A DNA stretch of 64,000 bases from Diplolepis rosae (GCA_030998225.1 JAPYXD010000716.1:1240001-1304000), one strand, 5' to 3'. Positions 24,052-36,621 are shown, counted from the stretch's first letter. Translations and numbers: made by a program. The notes: a model not told the origin generated them from the sequence alone.

Positions 24052-27000
24052 CTAGTTAATTTTATTTGAAATACACGAGAGACGATTCGTCGCTTCCATA
24101 ATGTAAGAATTATGAGCAGTAGCATTAACAAAAAGACTAAAAGAATGATGATTCATTCCTGTTACATAAGAAGCGATTCCAACAAGCCTTACTGGGAAAA
24201 CGTTTTTCTAAAATTTTAATTGAATTAGCTTCGCAAAGTTTCGATTAAAGTTTGTTGTGATATAAGGGCATCGTCAGATATACACCAATCTCACTTGACT
24301 AAACTACCATGGGTGTTAGTTGAAATTTGCCGGTTTTACTCATAGATGTCGCTAGAGATATGTATTCTATAAAATACACAATTACATTCTGCCAAAATAA
24401 TAGCATCATAATTGTTTACCTCAGTGAATATGTCGAGTTTCGTTCCAAGTAAATCGCATTTGCGGCATTCGTTGCTTTTCTTATTTCATCAAAAGAAAAA
24501 AGCAGTTGAAGCTCATCGATTGCTGGTAGAAACTTATGGTGAACATGCTCCAGTGATTAGAACATGTGAGACATGGTTTCGTCAATTTAAAAGTGGAGAT
24601 TTCGATTTAACAGACAATGAACATCCTGGTGCAGCGAAAAAGTTCGAAGACGAGGAATTGCAGGCGTTATTGGATGAAGACCCAACCCAATCGCAACAAC
24701 AATTGGCACAAACACTAAATGTGACCCGAGGTGCAATTTGCCAACGTTTAAAAGCCATGGGAAAAATCCAAAAGTATGGAAAATAGGTACCACACCAACT
24801 GAACGATAGGCAAATGGAAAATCGAAAAACCATTTGTGAAAAGCCGCTTCAGCGGTTCGAAAGGAAATCTTTTCTGCATCGAATTGTCACGGGAGACGAA
24901 AAATGGATTTATTACGAGAACCCGAAGCGGAAAAAATCATGGCTTTCACCTGGTGAGGTCGGCCCATCGACTCCAAGGCCAAATCGCTTTGGCCGTAAGA
25001 CAATGCTCTGTGTTTGGTGGGACCAGTGTGGTGTGGTGTACTTTGAGTTATTAAAACCTGGTGAGACGGTGAATACGGATCGCTACCGACAACAAATTAT
25101 CAATTTGAATCATGCGTTGATCGAAAAACGGCCGAATGGGCCCAAAGACATGGCAAAGTTATCCTACAACATGACAACGCACCGTTTCATACCGCTAAAA
25201 TGGTGGAGAACACATTAAAGGCATTGAATTGGGAAATATTATCGCACCCGCCGTGCTCTCCAGACCTCGCCCCGTCCGACTATCACCTTTTCGCATCGAT
25301 GGGACACTCACTCACAGAGCAGCGCTTCGCCAATTTTGAAGAAGTCGAAAAATGGCTCGTCGAATGGTTGGCCTTGAAAGAGAAAAAGTTTTTTTGGAAT
25401 GGTATCCATGATTTGCCTGAAAGATGGGCAAAATATGTAGAATCCAATGGTCAATACTTTGAATAAAAAATTTTTGAGATTCCCTTGAGAATTAAGTGTT
25501 TTTTTTATTGAAAAAACCGGCAAACTTCAACTAACACCCCTGGTATTATCGTATAATGACAGTAAAATAAAAACCAATTTTTCTACTGGAAATTAGGTAT
25601 ACAAAGGCTACATTAACCTTTTTCTATAAAAAGTCAGAAATGCCCTTATTTTTTAAGGCCATGGATCACCCAAAGATTTCTTACCTTACCAGCATTTAAA
25701 TTCGTCTAATCCAATTTCCATTCAAAATACGGTTACAAAAACCGGAATGCTGGTAAGTTAGGAATCTTTTGGTCATCTGTGCACTCTAAAAACAAGTGTG
25801 TAATGAAAAAAAAACGTACAAAACGTTAAAGTGTTTGAAAATTAAACGTTACACTTCAAATGCCTAAAAAATTACTATCGTGATTTACGTGTAGAAGTAA
25901 CACACTTGTTTTTAGAGTGTGGCCTTAAACTAGTTAAAAGATAGTATAAACGTTTTACGTACTTGTGCTAGATGTCGTTGCAAGCTATACAAAGGATTGC
26001 CAGCGTCTCCCTGTGAAACAGATAAAAATACAATGTTTACAATCCATGATGAATGTATTATTTTCAAAATATATATAAAGTGGTAAATACTAAAATATAA
26101 TTAATGAAGTTAATTTAATTACCGGGGAGTTTTTCATCTCAGGCAGCTTTCCATGTGTACAAATATGATATTTCCCGAGGATTCGGGAGTAATAATATCT
26201 CTGGCACACATTTCTGTTTTTGATAATGGCTATCATCACTTTTAATTGATTTTGCATTTTCGCATTAAGCCAAATACGATCATCATCTGAGTCTATAATA
26301 TCTTCAGTGCCCCATCCGGCTGTTTCTGCAAAATTAGGATCACGTTGACCCTCTGGTAAAATTGAAATCGAGAATAATTGACGTGGATTAGTCGCCTCGT
26401 TTGCTTTTTCCTCAAGCTGAAAAATTTATTTTAAATTTCAGTCAATGCAATAATTAATTGCTGCAAACAATTTGGTATTCAAAATGAATCTTATTAATAA
26501 AAGTACCATTATGATTCCAATGTCATAACCACTAGTTTTCATTAGGTTATTGATATCATATTTAGGATGGCGCTCAAAGTTTTTAATACCAAAAATCTTG
26601 CCTCCTCCATCTAAATAATAATGCGCTAATGAAACAATAGAACAACTTCGATCAGGTTCGCTATATTTCTCAAGGAAAAGTATACAGCGAGCTGCAGTCA
26701 AAATATATTGTTTGGAAAACAAGGATCCACCACAAACATGTCTCCATTCCATCCTTTTATTTATTTCCCAATATATTTTTATAGAAGCCATAAATGGCAC
26801 CACATTTTTGGCAGGCATTCCTTTCATTATTTTACCCTCAAGAAGAGTTGAGTTTAATGCTGTGAATTACCAAACAGATAATACAACAGTCAATAATTGA
26901 TAAAATTGCGAAAACTATATTTCAGTAAATATTCATTGTACTTTCATACTTTTTTTTATTTTTCCAAACATTTTATCCCAATTTTAATATTCATATCTGC

Positions 27001-27487
27001 ATATTTTACAATTTTGCCGGTAATGTAGGGATCTATAGGTGATACATGGCCTTAATTTTGGTACATTAATTATCAAACATAAATGAAATTTAAGATTAAG
27101 GTATATAGTTTTTTTCTAGTTTACGAAATAATCAATTTTCATTAGTTTTTTGTATAGAATAATGTATTTAAATTATTAATCATTTAATAAAGGTATGTTT
27201 GTCACATGAGTATGGAAAAAGTTAAGTCAGAAGACTGCATTGAAACGGAAAAAAAAACTGCGGTTGAAAATCTTTTGGGACTAGTTCTCGAATTTCAAAA
27301 TTGTTAATCACAAAAATTTAACTAAAGATTGGAATTTTTTGCTATTCCATATTTCAATTAAAATTTTTCGGTTCTTGTAATAATTGATATTAAATTCAAT
27401 GATTATGTTTCACTATTTAAAATATTTACCCATAGAATTTATGGCAACTATAGAGACGCAGATTAAAAGCGTAATAGCAATTTTCAT
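24052..27487 (-). CDS. Serine protease homolog SPH3, C-terminal exon disrupted
   Basis: Exons 27487-27430 (signal peptide MKIAITLLICVSIVAINS), 26859-26507, 26416-26123, 26010-25963 and a last exon body 24186-24052. Motifs: KIMKG mature start, HVCGGS, LTAARC (73-78), YDIGII, GWG, GDAGNP (236-241). His57 is Arg77, Ser195 is Ala238. Closest to SPH1 in exon 2 (shared text around WEINK and NFERHPKY). The last exon aligns with SPH2 (VGIASYV against LGIASD) but five extra bases (TAAGG) lie between the CAG acceptor and the conserved CTT codon. Splicing at CAG meets a stop at once; splicing at the new AAG shifts frame and stops after 16 codons. So the protein is either shortened by about 40 residues or the gene is decaying. 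A mariner (24307-25543) sits in this last intron. Confidence 0.72.
24307..25543 (+). mobile_element. mariner element 1, defective transposase
   Basis: 1,237 bp, ends CCATGGGTGTTAGTTGAAAT and its inverse, TA duplication at 24305 and 25544. Transposase text starts about 24412: HTH part (SQQQLAQTLNVTRGAICQRL), stop at 24784, then TGDEKWIYY (first catalytic Asp), a frameshift near 25145-25155, HDNAP-type second Asp in the shifted frame, SPDLAPSDYHLF (third Asp of DD34D), stop at 25464. In the last intron of SPH3, opposite in direction to it. Confidence 0.88.
25653..25927. repeat. TTAA-flanked MITE with a second foldback in its right end
   Basis: TTAAGGCCATGGATCACC at left, GTGTGGCCTTAA at right; the paired arms CTTACCTTACCAGCATT and GCTGGTAAGTTAGG end by 25770. 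Between them and the right end lies another foldback, 25785-25920 (ACTCTAAAAACAAGTGTG and CACACTTGTTTTTAGAGTG). Confidence 0.65.
27014..27056. repeat. Single-end fragment of the TTAAGGCCAT family
   Basis: GCCGGTAATGTAGGGATC then CATGGCCTTAA; partner end not found. Between the SPH3 signal exon and exon 2. Confidence 0.4.
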
Positions 27488-27499
27488 TTTCACTGTTTC

Positions 27500-29590
27500 C
27501 TTTACAAAATATGATAAGTTCCCTGACTCTAGCGATTACGTATGCCTCTACTCGTAATCAAATTGTAAATTTATTTTTCAGGGACATACTTAAGAGACTT
27601 AAATCTAATAAAATTTTCTACACAAAAAATTCGTGAAATGTTTCGTAACACGGCCAAATATTTTTTTGTGTTTATCACAAGCTATAAATTCATTACGTTC
27701 AAAAATGATAACATTAGTACTGTTTACTTTTTTCCTATCAAAGAATGAAATTTTTCTCTGTTACACGGATTAATAACATTATTTCAACTTATTAAGAATG
27801 TGATTCTTTGGAGTATTTTCTTAGAAAAAAAATACAATGTATTTTCTATTTCAAGTTCTTTAACGGAAAGATCTAAACTTTTTCTTAAAAATAGATACTC
27901 TGCTCTTTTTTTTCAAAGACAAATTTAGAAAAAATGCAATTGAAACTTAGGAGATTATTTTTCTTACGATAACTGACAATAATTATTAACACTCAAGAAA
28001 ACTTTGCAAAATTATCTTGCTATGGGAAGTTTCGTTCGAAATGCGTAGTTACGATCCGAAGTTGGAAATTATGTTATTAAAAAATTTTATTTTTTCCGAC
28101 GAATCAGGATTCATAAGTTGCCAAAAAAGTCTAAAGGTTTTTGAAATTTGTAGAGAAGGAACACGTCTAATTGCGTTATAATCCTGATTTTCGATCGAAT
28201 TCAAGTAATTAAAAATTAAATAACCAAGTGGATACATAAACCTTTAATGAAATCTTGAAAAAATACATTATATAATGTGTTTAAAGATAATTATATTCAT
28301 TCTGATCTCTTAAATTGCTTTTGGTGACGACTTTAAATAATCAGTAATAAACTGTACCGTAAATTTATAATTTTCTGAGAATTTTATTCATTTACAAAAA
28401 AACTCCAGAAACAATATCTTTTATATTGTTTTCAATTATTTTTGGTTTTAAGGAATTGATTTATTTTTTATAAATTTCAGAAAATGACCTTTTCTTACAA
28501 ATCAGTTAAAAGATTCATAAAATCCCCAAATGTTCAATCCGAGAAAAATAATTTTTACAAGTATCTATATTTAAAATATTAACTTTCATTAAGTTTACAG
28601 GACCTACAAGCTGAAACAGATATCTTCATTTATAATTGCCTGAATAATTTATTTTTGCCAATAATTTAACTACTTAAGGTCATGTCTGTCTGGTTATAAA
28701 TGTTTATAATTATAAAAAGATTCTCTTAGAAAAATAACTAATTTGATAATTATGAAAATTTATGTTTGATTTGAAAATATATAAATTATTTAAATTTAAC
28801 CAAAGTTGTTTTTACAACAAAAACGGCTTTTTTTAATTCAAAAAATTATGTTTTAAGAGTAAATATTATTCTATTACACATATTAAATATTTATTCAATT
28901 CAAAAAAGCGAAATGAAATAAAAAAACTCCTCAATGAAGGAATTCATTTTATCAGTAAAATTACTTAAAAAAATCATTATGTTTATTCAAAATAAACGTA
29001 TTGACAAATATAAATTTATATAGGTCAAGTTTATAGGCTAAGTTGCATGCGAAATTAATTTTGAAATAGTTTTGAGCTGATGGCTTTGAAATAAACAAGT
29101 ATAGAATATATAAAATATGTTATTTATGTTGAGTTAAGTAGATATTAAATTCAATTTAAATGACTTGAATTTTGAAATAAATTACAGACACGCATTTTTA
29201 AGAATAATTGTATTTATTACAATCTAGCGTAGTTCATTATTTTTGATCTATAAATATTGTTTCAACATGACGCATGTGTCATTATTCTTTTTAAAGTATC
29301 TGTCCAAAAAAATTCCGTCTCAAATTTCTAAAAAAACTGACAAATTTTTAAAAATTTAACCTTGATTTGTGATGATCTATTTTATTAATACTTATGAATA
29401 ATTTGATGTTTTTTAGTTTTTCCAGGAAACATATAGTATTTGAATGTCTTTTTCAAAATAGAAGTGTCAAATTCCAAAATTTCGTTTTATAATAAATACA
29501 ATGAATTGATACTTATTTCGAATACACTTTAAAATATTACAGACAGAGAATTAGAAAAGTTTTGGAATAAACGACGTTTTCTTTAAACAA
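27500..29590. other. Spacer between SPH3 and SPH4, no gene seen
   Basis: About 75% A+T, no repeat family recognised, short ORFs only. Upstream region of SPH3. Confidence 0.5.
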
Positions 29591-29596
29591 TCATTA

Positions 29597-32500
29597 TTAA
29601 TTTTTGTCAATTCTACTTTGTAAAATGCTTGTCTCACATTCAGCGATACTTTTTCGCTGATTATAAATTAGGCGGGAAGAACATGCTTCATCAATGTATT
29701 CTTTGAAGCTATGAACACTAACAAACAGTACAAGACCTTCGTTATTCTTTCCTGGTACATAAGAAACGGTTCCAAGGACCTGCATGAAAAAAATAGATTC
29801 GTGAAATTTAACTTATAATAAATCCAAAATTTTATGTTTGGGGACTATTCATTGAAAAATCACTCAGTAATACTCTAAGCAAAAGCTCATCTTTTGCGCA
29901 TGCGCAAAGCCATTTTCAGCCAAGCACAAATACGAGGGACTTTCGAGAATCCTGCAGGATTCCAAAACGTCCAGAAAGATTCGATAAAAAAGTTAACAGG
30001 GATTGTATCGTCTGGCATAAGTATTTTATAATTTTTAAAATCAAAAACGTACTGTTAAACTCTCATTCCTAATCATGAAAACAACGGGATCGCCAGCATC
30101 ACCCTAGAAACAGATGTAAATATTAATTTTAAATATTGTTTTTGATGCATTGATTAATGAGTAATGTATTGATAAAAAAATATAATAAATTACCAGAGAT
30201 ACTTTTTGACCCTGTTTTTTCCCTTTTCCGCAAAACTGAGAATTTTGAAGAGTCCTATCAGGATATAGTATCTGGCATTGTTTTTTGGATAGAATGTTCA
30301 CTGGTATTTTTTTCAGCGTAATTGGCATTTTTAAATAAAATAGGATAATTTCATCACCCGTTTCGATAAATTGATCGTAGCCCCATCCTGCAACTACACC
30401 TACCATCTCCTTAGGGTTCATTTGTGACCTAGAAATTGGCTTTAAAGAACTCGTCACAGTAATTTCAGATCGAAGCTAGAAAAATGTTTCGAGATTTGAA
30501 TAAAGAAATTGATTACATAATTCAACAGTAAACCCTACTGAAAATTCGTATGTATAGATTTTTATTTGTGAAATTAAATATTATATTTTTTAGATTAATT
30601 AAATATCATATCTTTTTTACAATTATAAGAACTTATGACCATAAAGACCTATATCAGTGTATTTTATTTAATTTCACAAATTTTCAATTCGGTATCTCAT
30701 TTTGCATGGAATCTAGTCACGCGATCCATACCCAAGTGCGAATTGCCGAAGGTAATAATACGGCACAATATTGGCTCAATCTCGGCAGCCAAGAGTCGGA
30801 TATTGTTATTGCGCCTGTGTCACTGTTTGCATCGGTCAAGTGCTAGGCCGACGACGGCGGCCTTTTTCGACTGTTTAAATTTACCGACCTTCACCCGAAA
30901 CTTGGCTCAGTATCGGCCCTATACCAAGCCGATTGTTATTTTTACTATGGCATCCAGTTCTGAAAGTAGAAGAGCCAGAGTCGGGCTCATGGACGGCACA
31001 TTATTGGGCCATGTGTCACTTTTATCACGGCAAACCATTTCGGAAGTGAGAAAACCAGAGTTCGGCGCAGCATTGGCCCATTGCTGTGCCGAAAACAAGT
31101 GCTGGCGGCCAGAGTTTGGGCCAGAATTGGCCGCCAAGTGCATACCGGAGTTATCATTCCAGCAACGGCACGATATTGGCAGCCGATCTTCGGAAAATTT
31201 TTGGCGATGCTGGGCCAGTGTTGGGCCGTATCTAACTTCGCACTTGGGTAGCCTTAAATTAATTTATACATTTACCAGTATAATTCCAATATCATAAGCA
31301 TTAGTTTCCATGTGTTTCTTAGGATCATAGTTATCATGGTAATCTACATTCATAATTTTATACCGATTTCTATTTTTCTTAAAACTGAATTTACTTATTC
31401 CAAGAATAACAGAAGCTTTTCTGAAATCCATTCCACCATACATGAGAATTATATTTATGCATTGAGCTGCAGTTAATACATGTTGTTTAGAAATCAAACA
31501 TCCACCACAAACGTGCTTAAATTTTAGCTCATTAATTATTAGTCTGTATATTTGGATTGAAGCCGCGTATGGCATTTCCTCTGGATGAACCATTTCTCCT
31601 GCAATTACTTTACTTTCCAGTGAAGATGACTTCAAAACTGTGCCATGGGAAAAACTAGTATAAGAATTAATTAGTACGATGTAAAAAATATCCTTCTCTA
31701 TAAATCAATGTTTAAGGGAATTTGCAACATCAATCAAGAAACTAGTGCTCACTAAATTTAAATCAGTGAAATTTTACTATTGAATTAGCTGTAAATACAG
31801 TCGGGACTCGTCTATCGGGTCATTAGAGACTCGTCTATTGAGACGCTCGATCATTCCCCTTACCCCCACTATTGAAAAGCCATGAGACGCGTCAACCAAT
31901 TGCGATGACACAGCGGTGACCGCGATTGATCCGAAGGACCAATTAAACGAGCCTCATTAGGTGGGAGATCTTACCGCGTCCCGATAAACGAGACCCATTC
32001 GATTCAGGGTCTCCCAATAAACGAGTCCCGACTGTATATTATATTTATTTCACTGGAAAAATAGTACAATTTTCACTTAAATGAAAGAGTAACCCATTTT
32101 CAGCTATATCATCAGTGAAATATCTCTTAAACAGATTTAGAGAGATGAGTTTAGTTTCCGCAACTATTTATCCAAAAAATGTGGCAAATGTCCTTAATGC
32201 CATGGATCAATTGGATCAATAAAGGACTTCTAAAAACTTCTTTTTAGTAAGAATTTTGAACAAAATTGGAAAAATTATCGATAATTACAGTTAACTGTAA
32301 GAATCTTTACAAGATTTTCACTCAAACGAAATTGACAGATGTTCTTTATTGTGTTCTGTTGTATTTTCCAAATTTTCAGGATGATATTTTGCAAGATAAA
32401 AAATCTATCTTACAAAAACTTTTACAGGAATTTGGTCACGTGGCCTGGTTGATCCATGGCCTTGAGGCCATCTAATTTCAACTTTTCAACTAAAAAAATG

Positions 32501-32985
32501 TCCCTAGGGCAGAAATCAGATAAGTGATATGTGGTCATTAATAGATAATTTATTCATTCATAATTTTTTTTATTGTTTAATACAATCGTAGATTGTATAC
32601 CAAGGGCGACATGGTGGCGATTGTAGCGGCGAGTGACATCGCCACCATGTCGCTCGAGGTACACACGACATTTTGTGTCCAAATTGGTGGAAAAAGTCGC
32701 ATTAAGTCGCATTGCTTGCGAGCGCGTAGTTAGCCGCGGGCAGTCAAGTGTTGGGGGGTATGAACATTTCGCCTGATCCCGTCGCCGAGACGCAATTGGC
32801 TGCATGCTGCTCTACGCGCAAGCATGCAATGCGACTTTTCCGGCCCGTTTGGACACAAAGTAATGTTGCGACATCAGTGTTTGTTTAATATAAATATAAG
32901 CTAATATCTATTTTCAAAAATATTTACCTTTAGAATCTGCAATAACTACGCAGGCGTAATATAAAATAATGATAATAATTTTCAT
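29597..32985 (-). CDS. Serine protease homolog SPH4 (S1 fold, catalytically dead)
   Basis: Exons 32985-32928, 31637-31276, 30475-30194, 30103-30053, 29779-29597 encode 311 residues without a break. Signal peptide MKIIIIILYYACVVIADS; mature start KVIAGE (29-34); HVCGGC; LTAAQC (74-79); YDIGII; AGWGYD in exon 3; GDAGDP at 235-240; last exon VLGTVSYVPG... followed by FKEYIDEAC, the S1 C-terminal helix region, then a 30-residue charged tail. His57 is Gln78 and Ser195 is Ala237. It is the most diverged of the SPH1-4 set and the clearest for exon structure, since its donor (GTACGT) after the GDAG exon and the CAG acceptor at 29780 define the same junction in SPH1-SPH3. Intron 1 carries two nested foldbacks and a TTAA MITE; intron 2 carries a GC-rich TA-flanked MITE. 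Confidence 0.82.
30731..31248. repeat. GC-rich TA-flanked MITE
   Basis: Ends CCCAAGTGCGAATTGCCGAA and TAACTTCGCACTTGGG, TA on each side. Inside, GGCCA and TTGGCC words recur (for example CAGAATTGGCC). The 220-codon ORF 30635-31297 spans it and flanks, and is chance. In SPH4 intron 2. Confidence 0.72.
31748..32144. repeat. Foldback element A6, split by another foldback
   Basis: Left end CTCACTAAATTTAAATCAGTG and right end CAGATTTAGAGAG of family A surround a second, GC-richer foldback (31798-32034). The outer element is degraded. In SPH4 intron 1. Confidence 0.65.
31798..32034. repeat. Foldback MITE with CAGTCGGGACTCGT ends
   Basis: Starts CAGTCGGGACTCGTCTAT and ends ATAAACGAGTCCCGACTG-like text closing at 32034, with TA on both sides. 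Subrepeats of ACTCGTCTAT and ATAAACGAG occur inside. Inserted into A6. A second copy is at 53967-54178. Confidence 0.8.
32194..32465. repeat. TTAA-type MITE, TTAAGGCCAT family
   Basis: TTAATGCCATGGATCAATTGG at the left and TTGATCCATGGCCTTGA at the right (one border base changed from TTAA). Interior matches 3386-3747 in inverted order. In SPH4 intron 1. Confidence 0.62.
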
Positions 32986-32989
32986 TTTT

Positions 32990-34830
32990 ATTCAGCTTCT
33001 ATGTAATAACTATAACATATGCCGACCGTCTAGTAATTAGTATAGAGTACTTTTTAATGGTTTCAAGAACAAAAGAATTATAAATTTGATTGTGTGTCGT
33101 TAATAAATAAAGGTGATTAAGAATTTTTATCAGCAAAGTATAGATAAAATTACAATATTGACATGATATTTTCCTGCAAGGCTATGATTTTTACAATTTA
33201 GAATAAACTTTTTTCAAAATTAGATAATTACTCATTGAAATGCTTACTAAGTAAATGAAATTATATTTAAATTGTAAATCTCAAAAATTTTCCATGAAAC
33301 AATTCTATTGCTAAGCGGCAGAACCGAATAAGTCATATAATTCGATTTTCGAGAAATTGTACTTTTTGTTCTTAAAACTTAATACTAAACATTTACAAGA
33401 ATTATCGGTGTCTATGGTCTCACAACAGAAAATATTGTATTAAATAAACTTTCTTTCGTTCTTATTACTCAAACTTGAATCAAGGCGGGCCCGGAATAAA
33501 TAAATATGTTTTGACTTATTTGGTTATGCCACTAAATAAAAAGTTATTCGGTTATGCGCATAAGCGTTTAATTAATTGCCATTTTTACAATTCATTGTGT
33601 TTGATTAAAAAAACAGGGAATATTTCACGAGTGTTCTTAAAACTTGTCGTTAGGTGTCGTTCGAAAAACTCTACCAGTGTAATGTATGTGTGTAAGTATA
33701 TTAATTCATACAAATCCAAATGTGAACATTCTTAATTCATTTAATAACATTTAAATTTAATAACAAGAACTCCGAGAGTCACGAAATTTGTCCTAAACAT
33801 ATAGAGATCTATTTCTAGTTGTTTTGTGATAAAAAACCATATTAAATAGATATATATAGTGAGTAGTAAGATAGATAGTTAGAAACCTCTCTGGGTATAC
33901 CTAAATGGATTCCTATGTGATTTTCTTTACTAATTTCTACATGTTTCCACTAGAAATTTGAAACAGTTTCCCCTATACTCGTATAATCCCTCGTAGTTTC
34001 TACGTAAAAACATACATGTAACCCATTTGGAAACCTATGTAGTAATCCAAGACGATAGATCATTTTTTTCTTTTTTAAAGATGGGATTTTTTTTCATTTC
34101 TTTTTTTGAATGGCCTTTTAAGAAACGCACCCACTCGGGCGCCGGACCATTGGGGAGGGAAAATTAAACCGTTTAGAAGTTTTGTAATCGACTTCTTTTT
34201 TCCCCTACCTTGATGAATTTTTGTTGATTCGTGACGCTTTGTTTTATTTTTCAAATTTACTTATAATTTTTAAATTATATTTTTAAAATAGAGAATTTTA
34301 ATTTTATTTATGAAGTTAATTTTTAATTTAGATCCAAGGATCCAAGGCGTTGTAATGAGGCAGAGAATCGAAGTGAAAAAAGAGGGCAATTTAATGCTGT
34401 AAATAACTGGTAGTGGCATCGACTAACCTTTTTAAACCATGAAGGGCAAATTCGGTTCGCTTGACGGGTCCGTTGTACCACCCTTGTTGGGTCCCATGCA
34501 CGCTTGCATAATGATCACAGTGATTCTCAACTTCTAGAAAAAGCGAACCGGTTTTCTCATGGAGATCTAAAAATAACCCAAATTAATTAAATTAAAGCGC
34601 AATAGAGTTTAAATTGTATTTAGTTTTTAACGTAATAAATTTGCCAGAAATTTTGAATTAAGTGTAACGTTTTAGTTAATTGCCATTTTATTTATTATTC
34701 CTTGTTTTTAAACGGCGAAGAAATCTTGGAGATTTCTTAACTGAAACAGGAACGAGGATAACCAACAATACAATAGATCCAAAATTCACAATTATTAGCC
34801 ATTTATTAATTTTACATCAACATTAATTCA
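32990..34830. other. Spacer upstream of SPH4, no gene seen
   Basis: The segment 34130-34560 is less AT-rich (CACTCGGGCGCCGGACCATT and GGTTCGCTTGACGGGTCCG) and may be an old retroelement leader; I could not assign it. Confidence 0.4.
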
Positions 34831-34837
34831 AAGGAAC

Positions 34838-35157
34838 ACCGTGAAAATCCTTAGTGATAAGGTTGGAAGGATTAGGAAACGATGGCTAATTACTCAAAAA
34901 CACAATTAGTAAATAAAGTGTGGGTAATAACATTAGCAAGGGTTAGTAGACCCGATGATAAATCAGGTGGCAGCTACAGGTGCCGAAATGATGCAATAAC
35001 TACAGGTGGGTCTTAGGGGAATCCAATTATTTCAAATTTGTAAACCAATAGACTGGAGCCACTGGTAATCTAAAATTGACTGCGCAGTATACGCATATAA
35101 ATAAATATTCCCATTGAAGAATTATCACTAAGGTAAATAGAGAGAATTTTCACGGTA
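34838..35157. repeat. Short-armed inverted repeat
   Basis: CCGTGAAAATCCTTAGTGATAA near 34839 pairs with TTATCACTAAGG and ATTTTCACGG near 35122-35154. Middle includes AGTAGACCCGATGATAAATC. Possibly a MITE; no target duplication seen. Confidence 0.4.
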
Positions 35158-35332
35158 CGGAAACTGAGAAGGGTACCAATGTGAAAGGAAGAATTTTTCT
35201 ATTATTAGCGGAGTAACAACCTCGAAGTTACACTTTCGAGAAGAATAACAGTCTTGAAGATATTTTGGAAGTTACATTTGGGCAGATTAACGGCGCGGAT
35301 GGATCGCGATTTTGAGCTGCTGTAAGTCTACC

Positions 35333-35440
35333 TTGGTTGGATCTAGGATTTCAGGAATGTACTTGAATCAAAGCTGCAAGTCTCGAGATTAATCTGGGCC
35401 TTGGCTGTTGTCGATATCTGACATAGATTTCCCACAGGTT
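35333..35440 (+). repeat. Dispersed repeat, second copy at 56972
   Basis: GGTTGGATCTAGGATTTCAG then CTTGAATCAAAGCTGCAAGTC and GTCGATATCTG. The copy at 56972-57075 is about 90% alike. Nature unknown. Confidence 0.6.
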
Positions 35441-35527
35441 TCTCTGGACCAACACTCGTGTATTAGGCTACCCCCCCCCTCTTTTCTCAGTATCGTGAAT
35501 TTGAGCTGCTATAAGTCTACCTTCTTT

Positions 35528-35815
35528 CAGTGTGCTCAGATCTGATACCGACGCAATCACAATTACAGAAACACCTCCTGTTCGTGTGAAGCGTGTAGGG
35601 AGAGACGGCGGCGCGTGCTGTCCTGGTTTCTTCCTCGTCGCTCTTGCACGCGAGAAGGAGGAGAATAAGGAGAACTGGGACGAGTCGTTCTCGCGTGCAA
35701 GGGGACGAGGAAGAAACAAAGGCAGCACGCGCCGCCGTGTCTCCCTACTCGCTTCACACAGACAGGAGGTGTTTCTGTAGTTGTGACTGCGTCGGTACCA
35801 GATCTGAGCACACTG
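35528..35815. repeat. GC-rich foldback with CAGTGTGCTCAGATCTG ends
   Basis: Arms of about 130 bp: CAGTGTGCTCAGATCTGATA ... GCGCGTGCTGTCCTGG against CAGCACGCGCCGCC ... AGATCTGAGCACACTG. CAGTG ends recall hAT elements, but no 8-bp duplication is visible. The 82-codon ORFs on both strands are palindrome readings. Confidence 0.82.
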
Positions 35816-35845
35816 TGCGAGGCACGATTGTTAATAAATTTTAAA

Positions 35846-36012
35846 ATTAATTAGATGAGTTTGAAATTTTTGTCACTGCCTACATTATCGGAGGTTCACT
35901 AGTCGGGTATCAGATAGGATACGTTGTCGACAGGTGTCCTCGTAGACAATAGTCAAACTCTTATATCGCAAATAATGCCAATGAATTCAAATATTAAAGA
36001 TTTTCAAATTCT
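35846..36012 (+). repeat. Left block of the tRNA-derived repeat
   Basis: About 165 bp nearly identical to 46366-46530, including GTATCAGATAGGATACGTTG and CAGGTGTCCTCGTAGACAAT; the tRNA part is missing. Confidence 0.65.
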
Positions 36013-36420
36013 TTAATATTGTTAATAAAGTTGGAAGTATAGAAGGAGCCACACTGGACGGATGGGCTTCTAGCCGAGAAGCGCATTCCACAAGACAACA
36101 AAATCAGATAGAAAAAAACAGAATTTTGCCACAAATGAAACTTGAGATCCTTTCCTATTATGAATGCAAATACGCTTATTTAGCAAGTCCGGAAATAGAA
36201 ATATGTGGACTTGCAATGACCCCGAACCAAAAGCTTGCTTCGGTACTTAAATTAATTGTTAGATTATTTTTGAATATTTGTTTTTACTTCAAATTTACTG
36301 GCTTAAAATTATTTTTATAGGGTGACTATGGTGTTATTATGTCCAAGAATGAAGAAAATTATTCTAGTAACCATAAATGTCTATGTTTATCTTTGATGAA
36401 AATTTATAAAAATAAAGATT

Positions 36421-36592
36421 GTTATGCGTAATAACGTACAAAGATGTTTTGAGAATGTTACTGAGTCATTCGCTTAGAAAGCTCAGTAGTTAGTACTTTA
36501 TTGGTCGGACAAGAACTGAGGAGCGGGCCTTGCGCTCTACATTATATAGGCCTCGAGTGCTAATAGAAGGGGTATCTTACCGTTCGGCATAA
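36421..36592 (-). repeat. 3' LTR of the provirus
   Basis: 172 bp, with TTATGC and GCATAA as short inverted ends. Differs from the 5' LTR at three positions (near 36479, 36527 and 36585). Confidence 0.88.
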
Positions 36593-36621
36593 TATTCCCC
36601 TGTTTAGAATGAATTTAGTCC

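Noticed and set aside
30635..31297. 220-codon ORF
   Set aside because: Spans a TA-flanked MITE and intron flanks of SPH4; composition changes at the MITE borders.
35532..35811. 82-residue ORFs on both strands
   Set aside because: Palindrome readings of the CAGTGTGCTC foldback.
36126..36320. 64-residue ORF near the provirus
   Set aside because: No domain, no splice or family support, AT-rich chance ORF.
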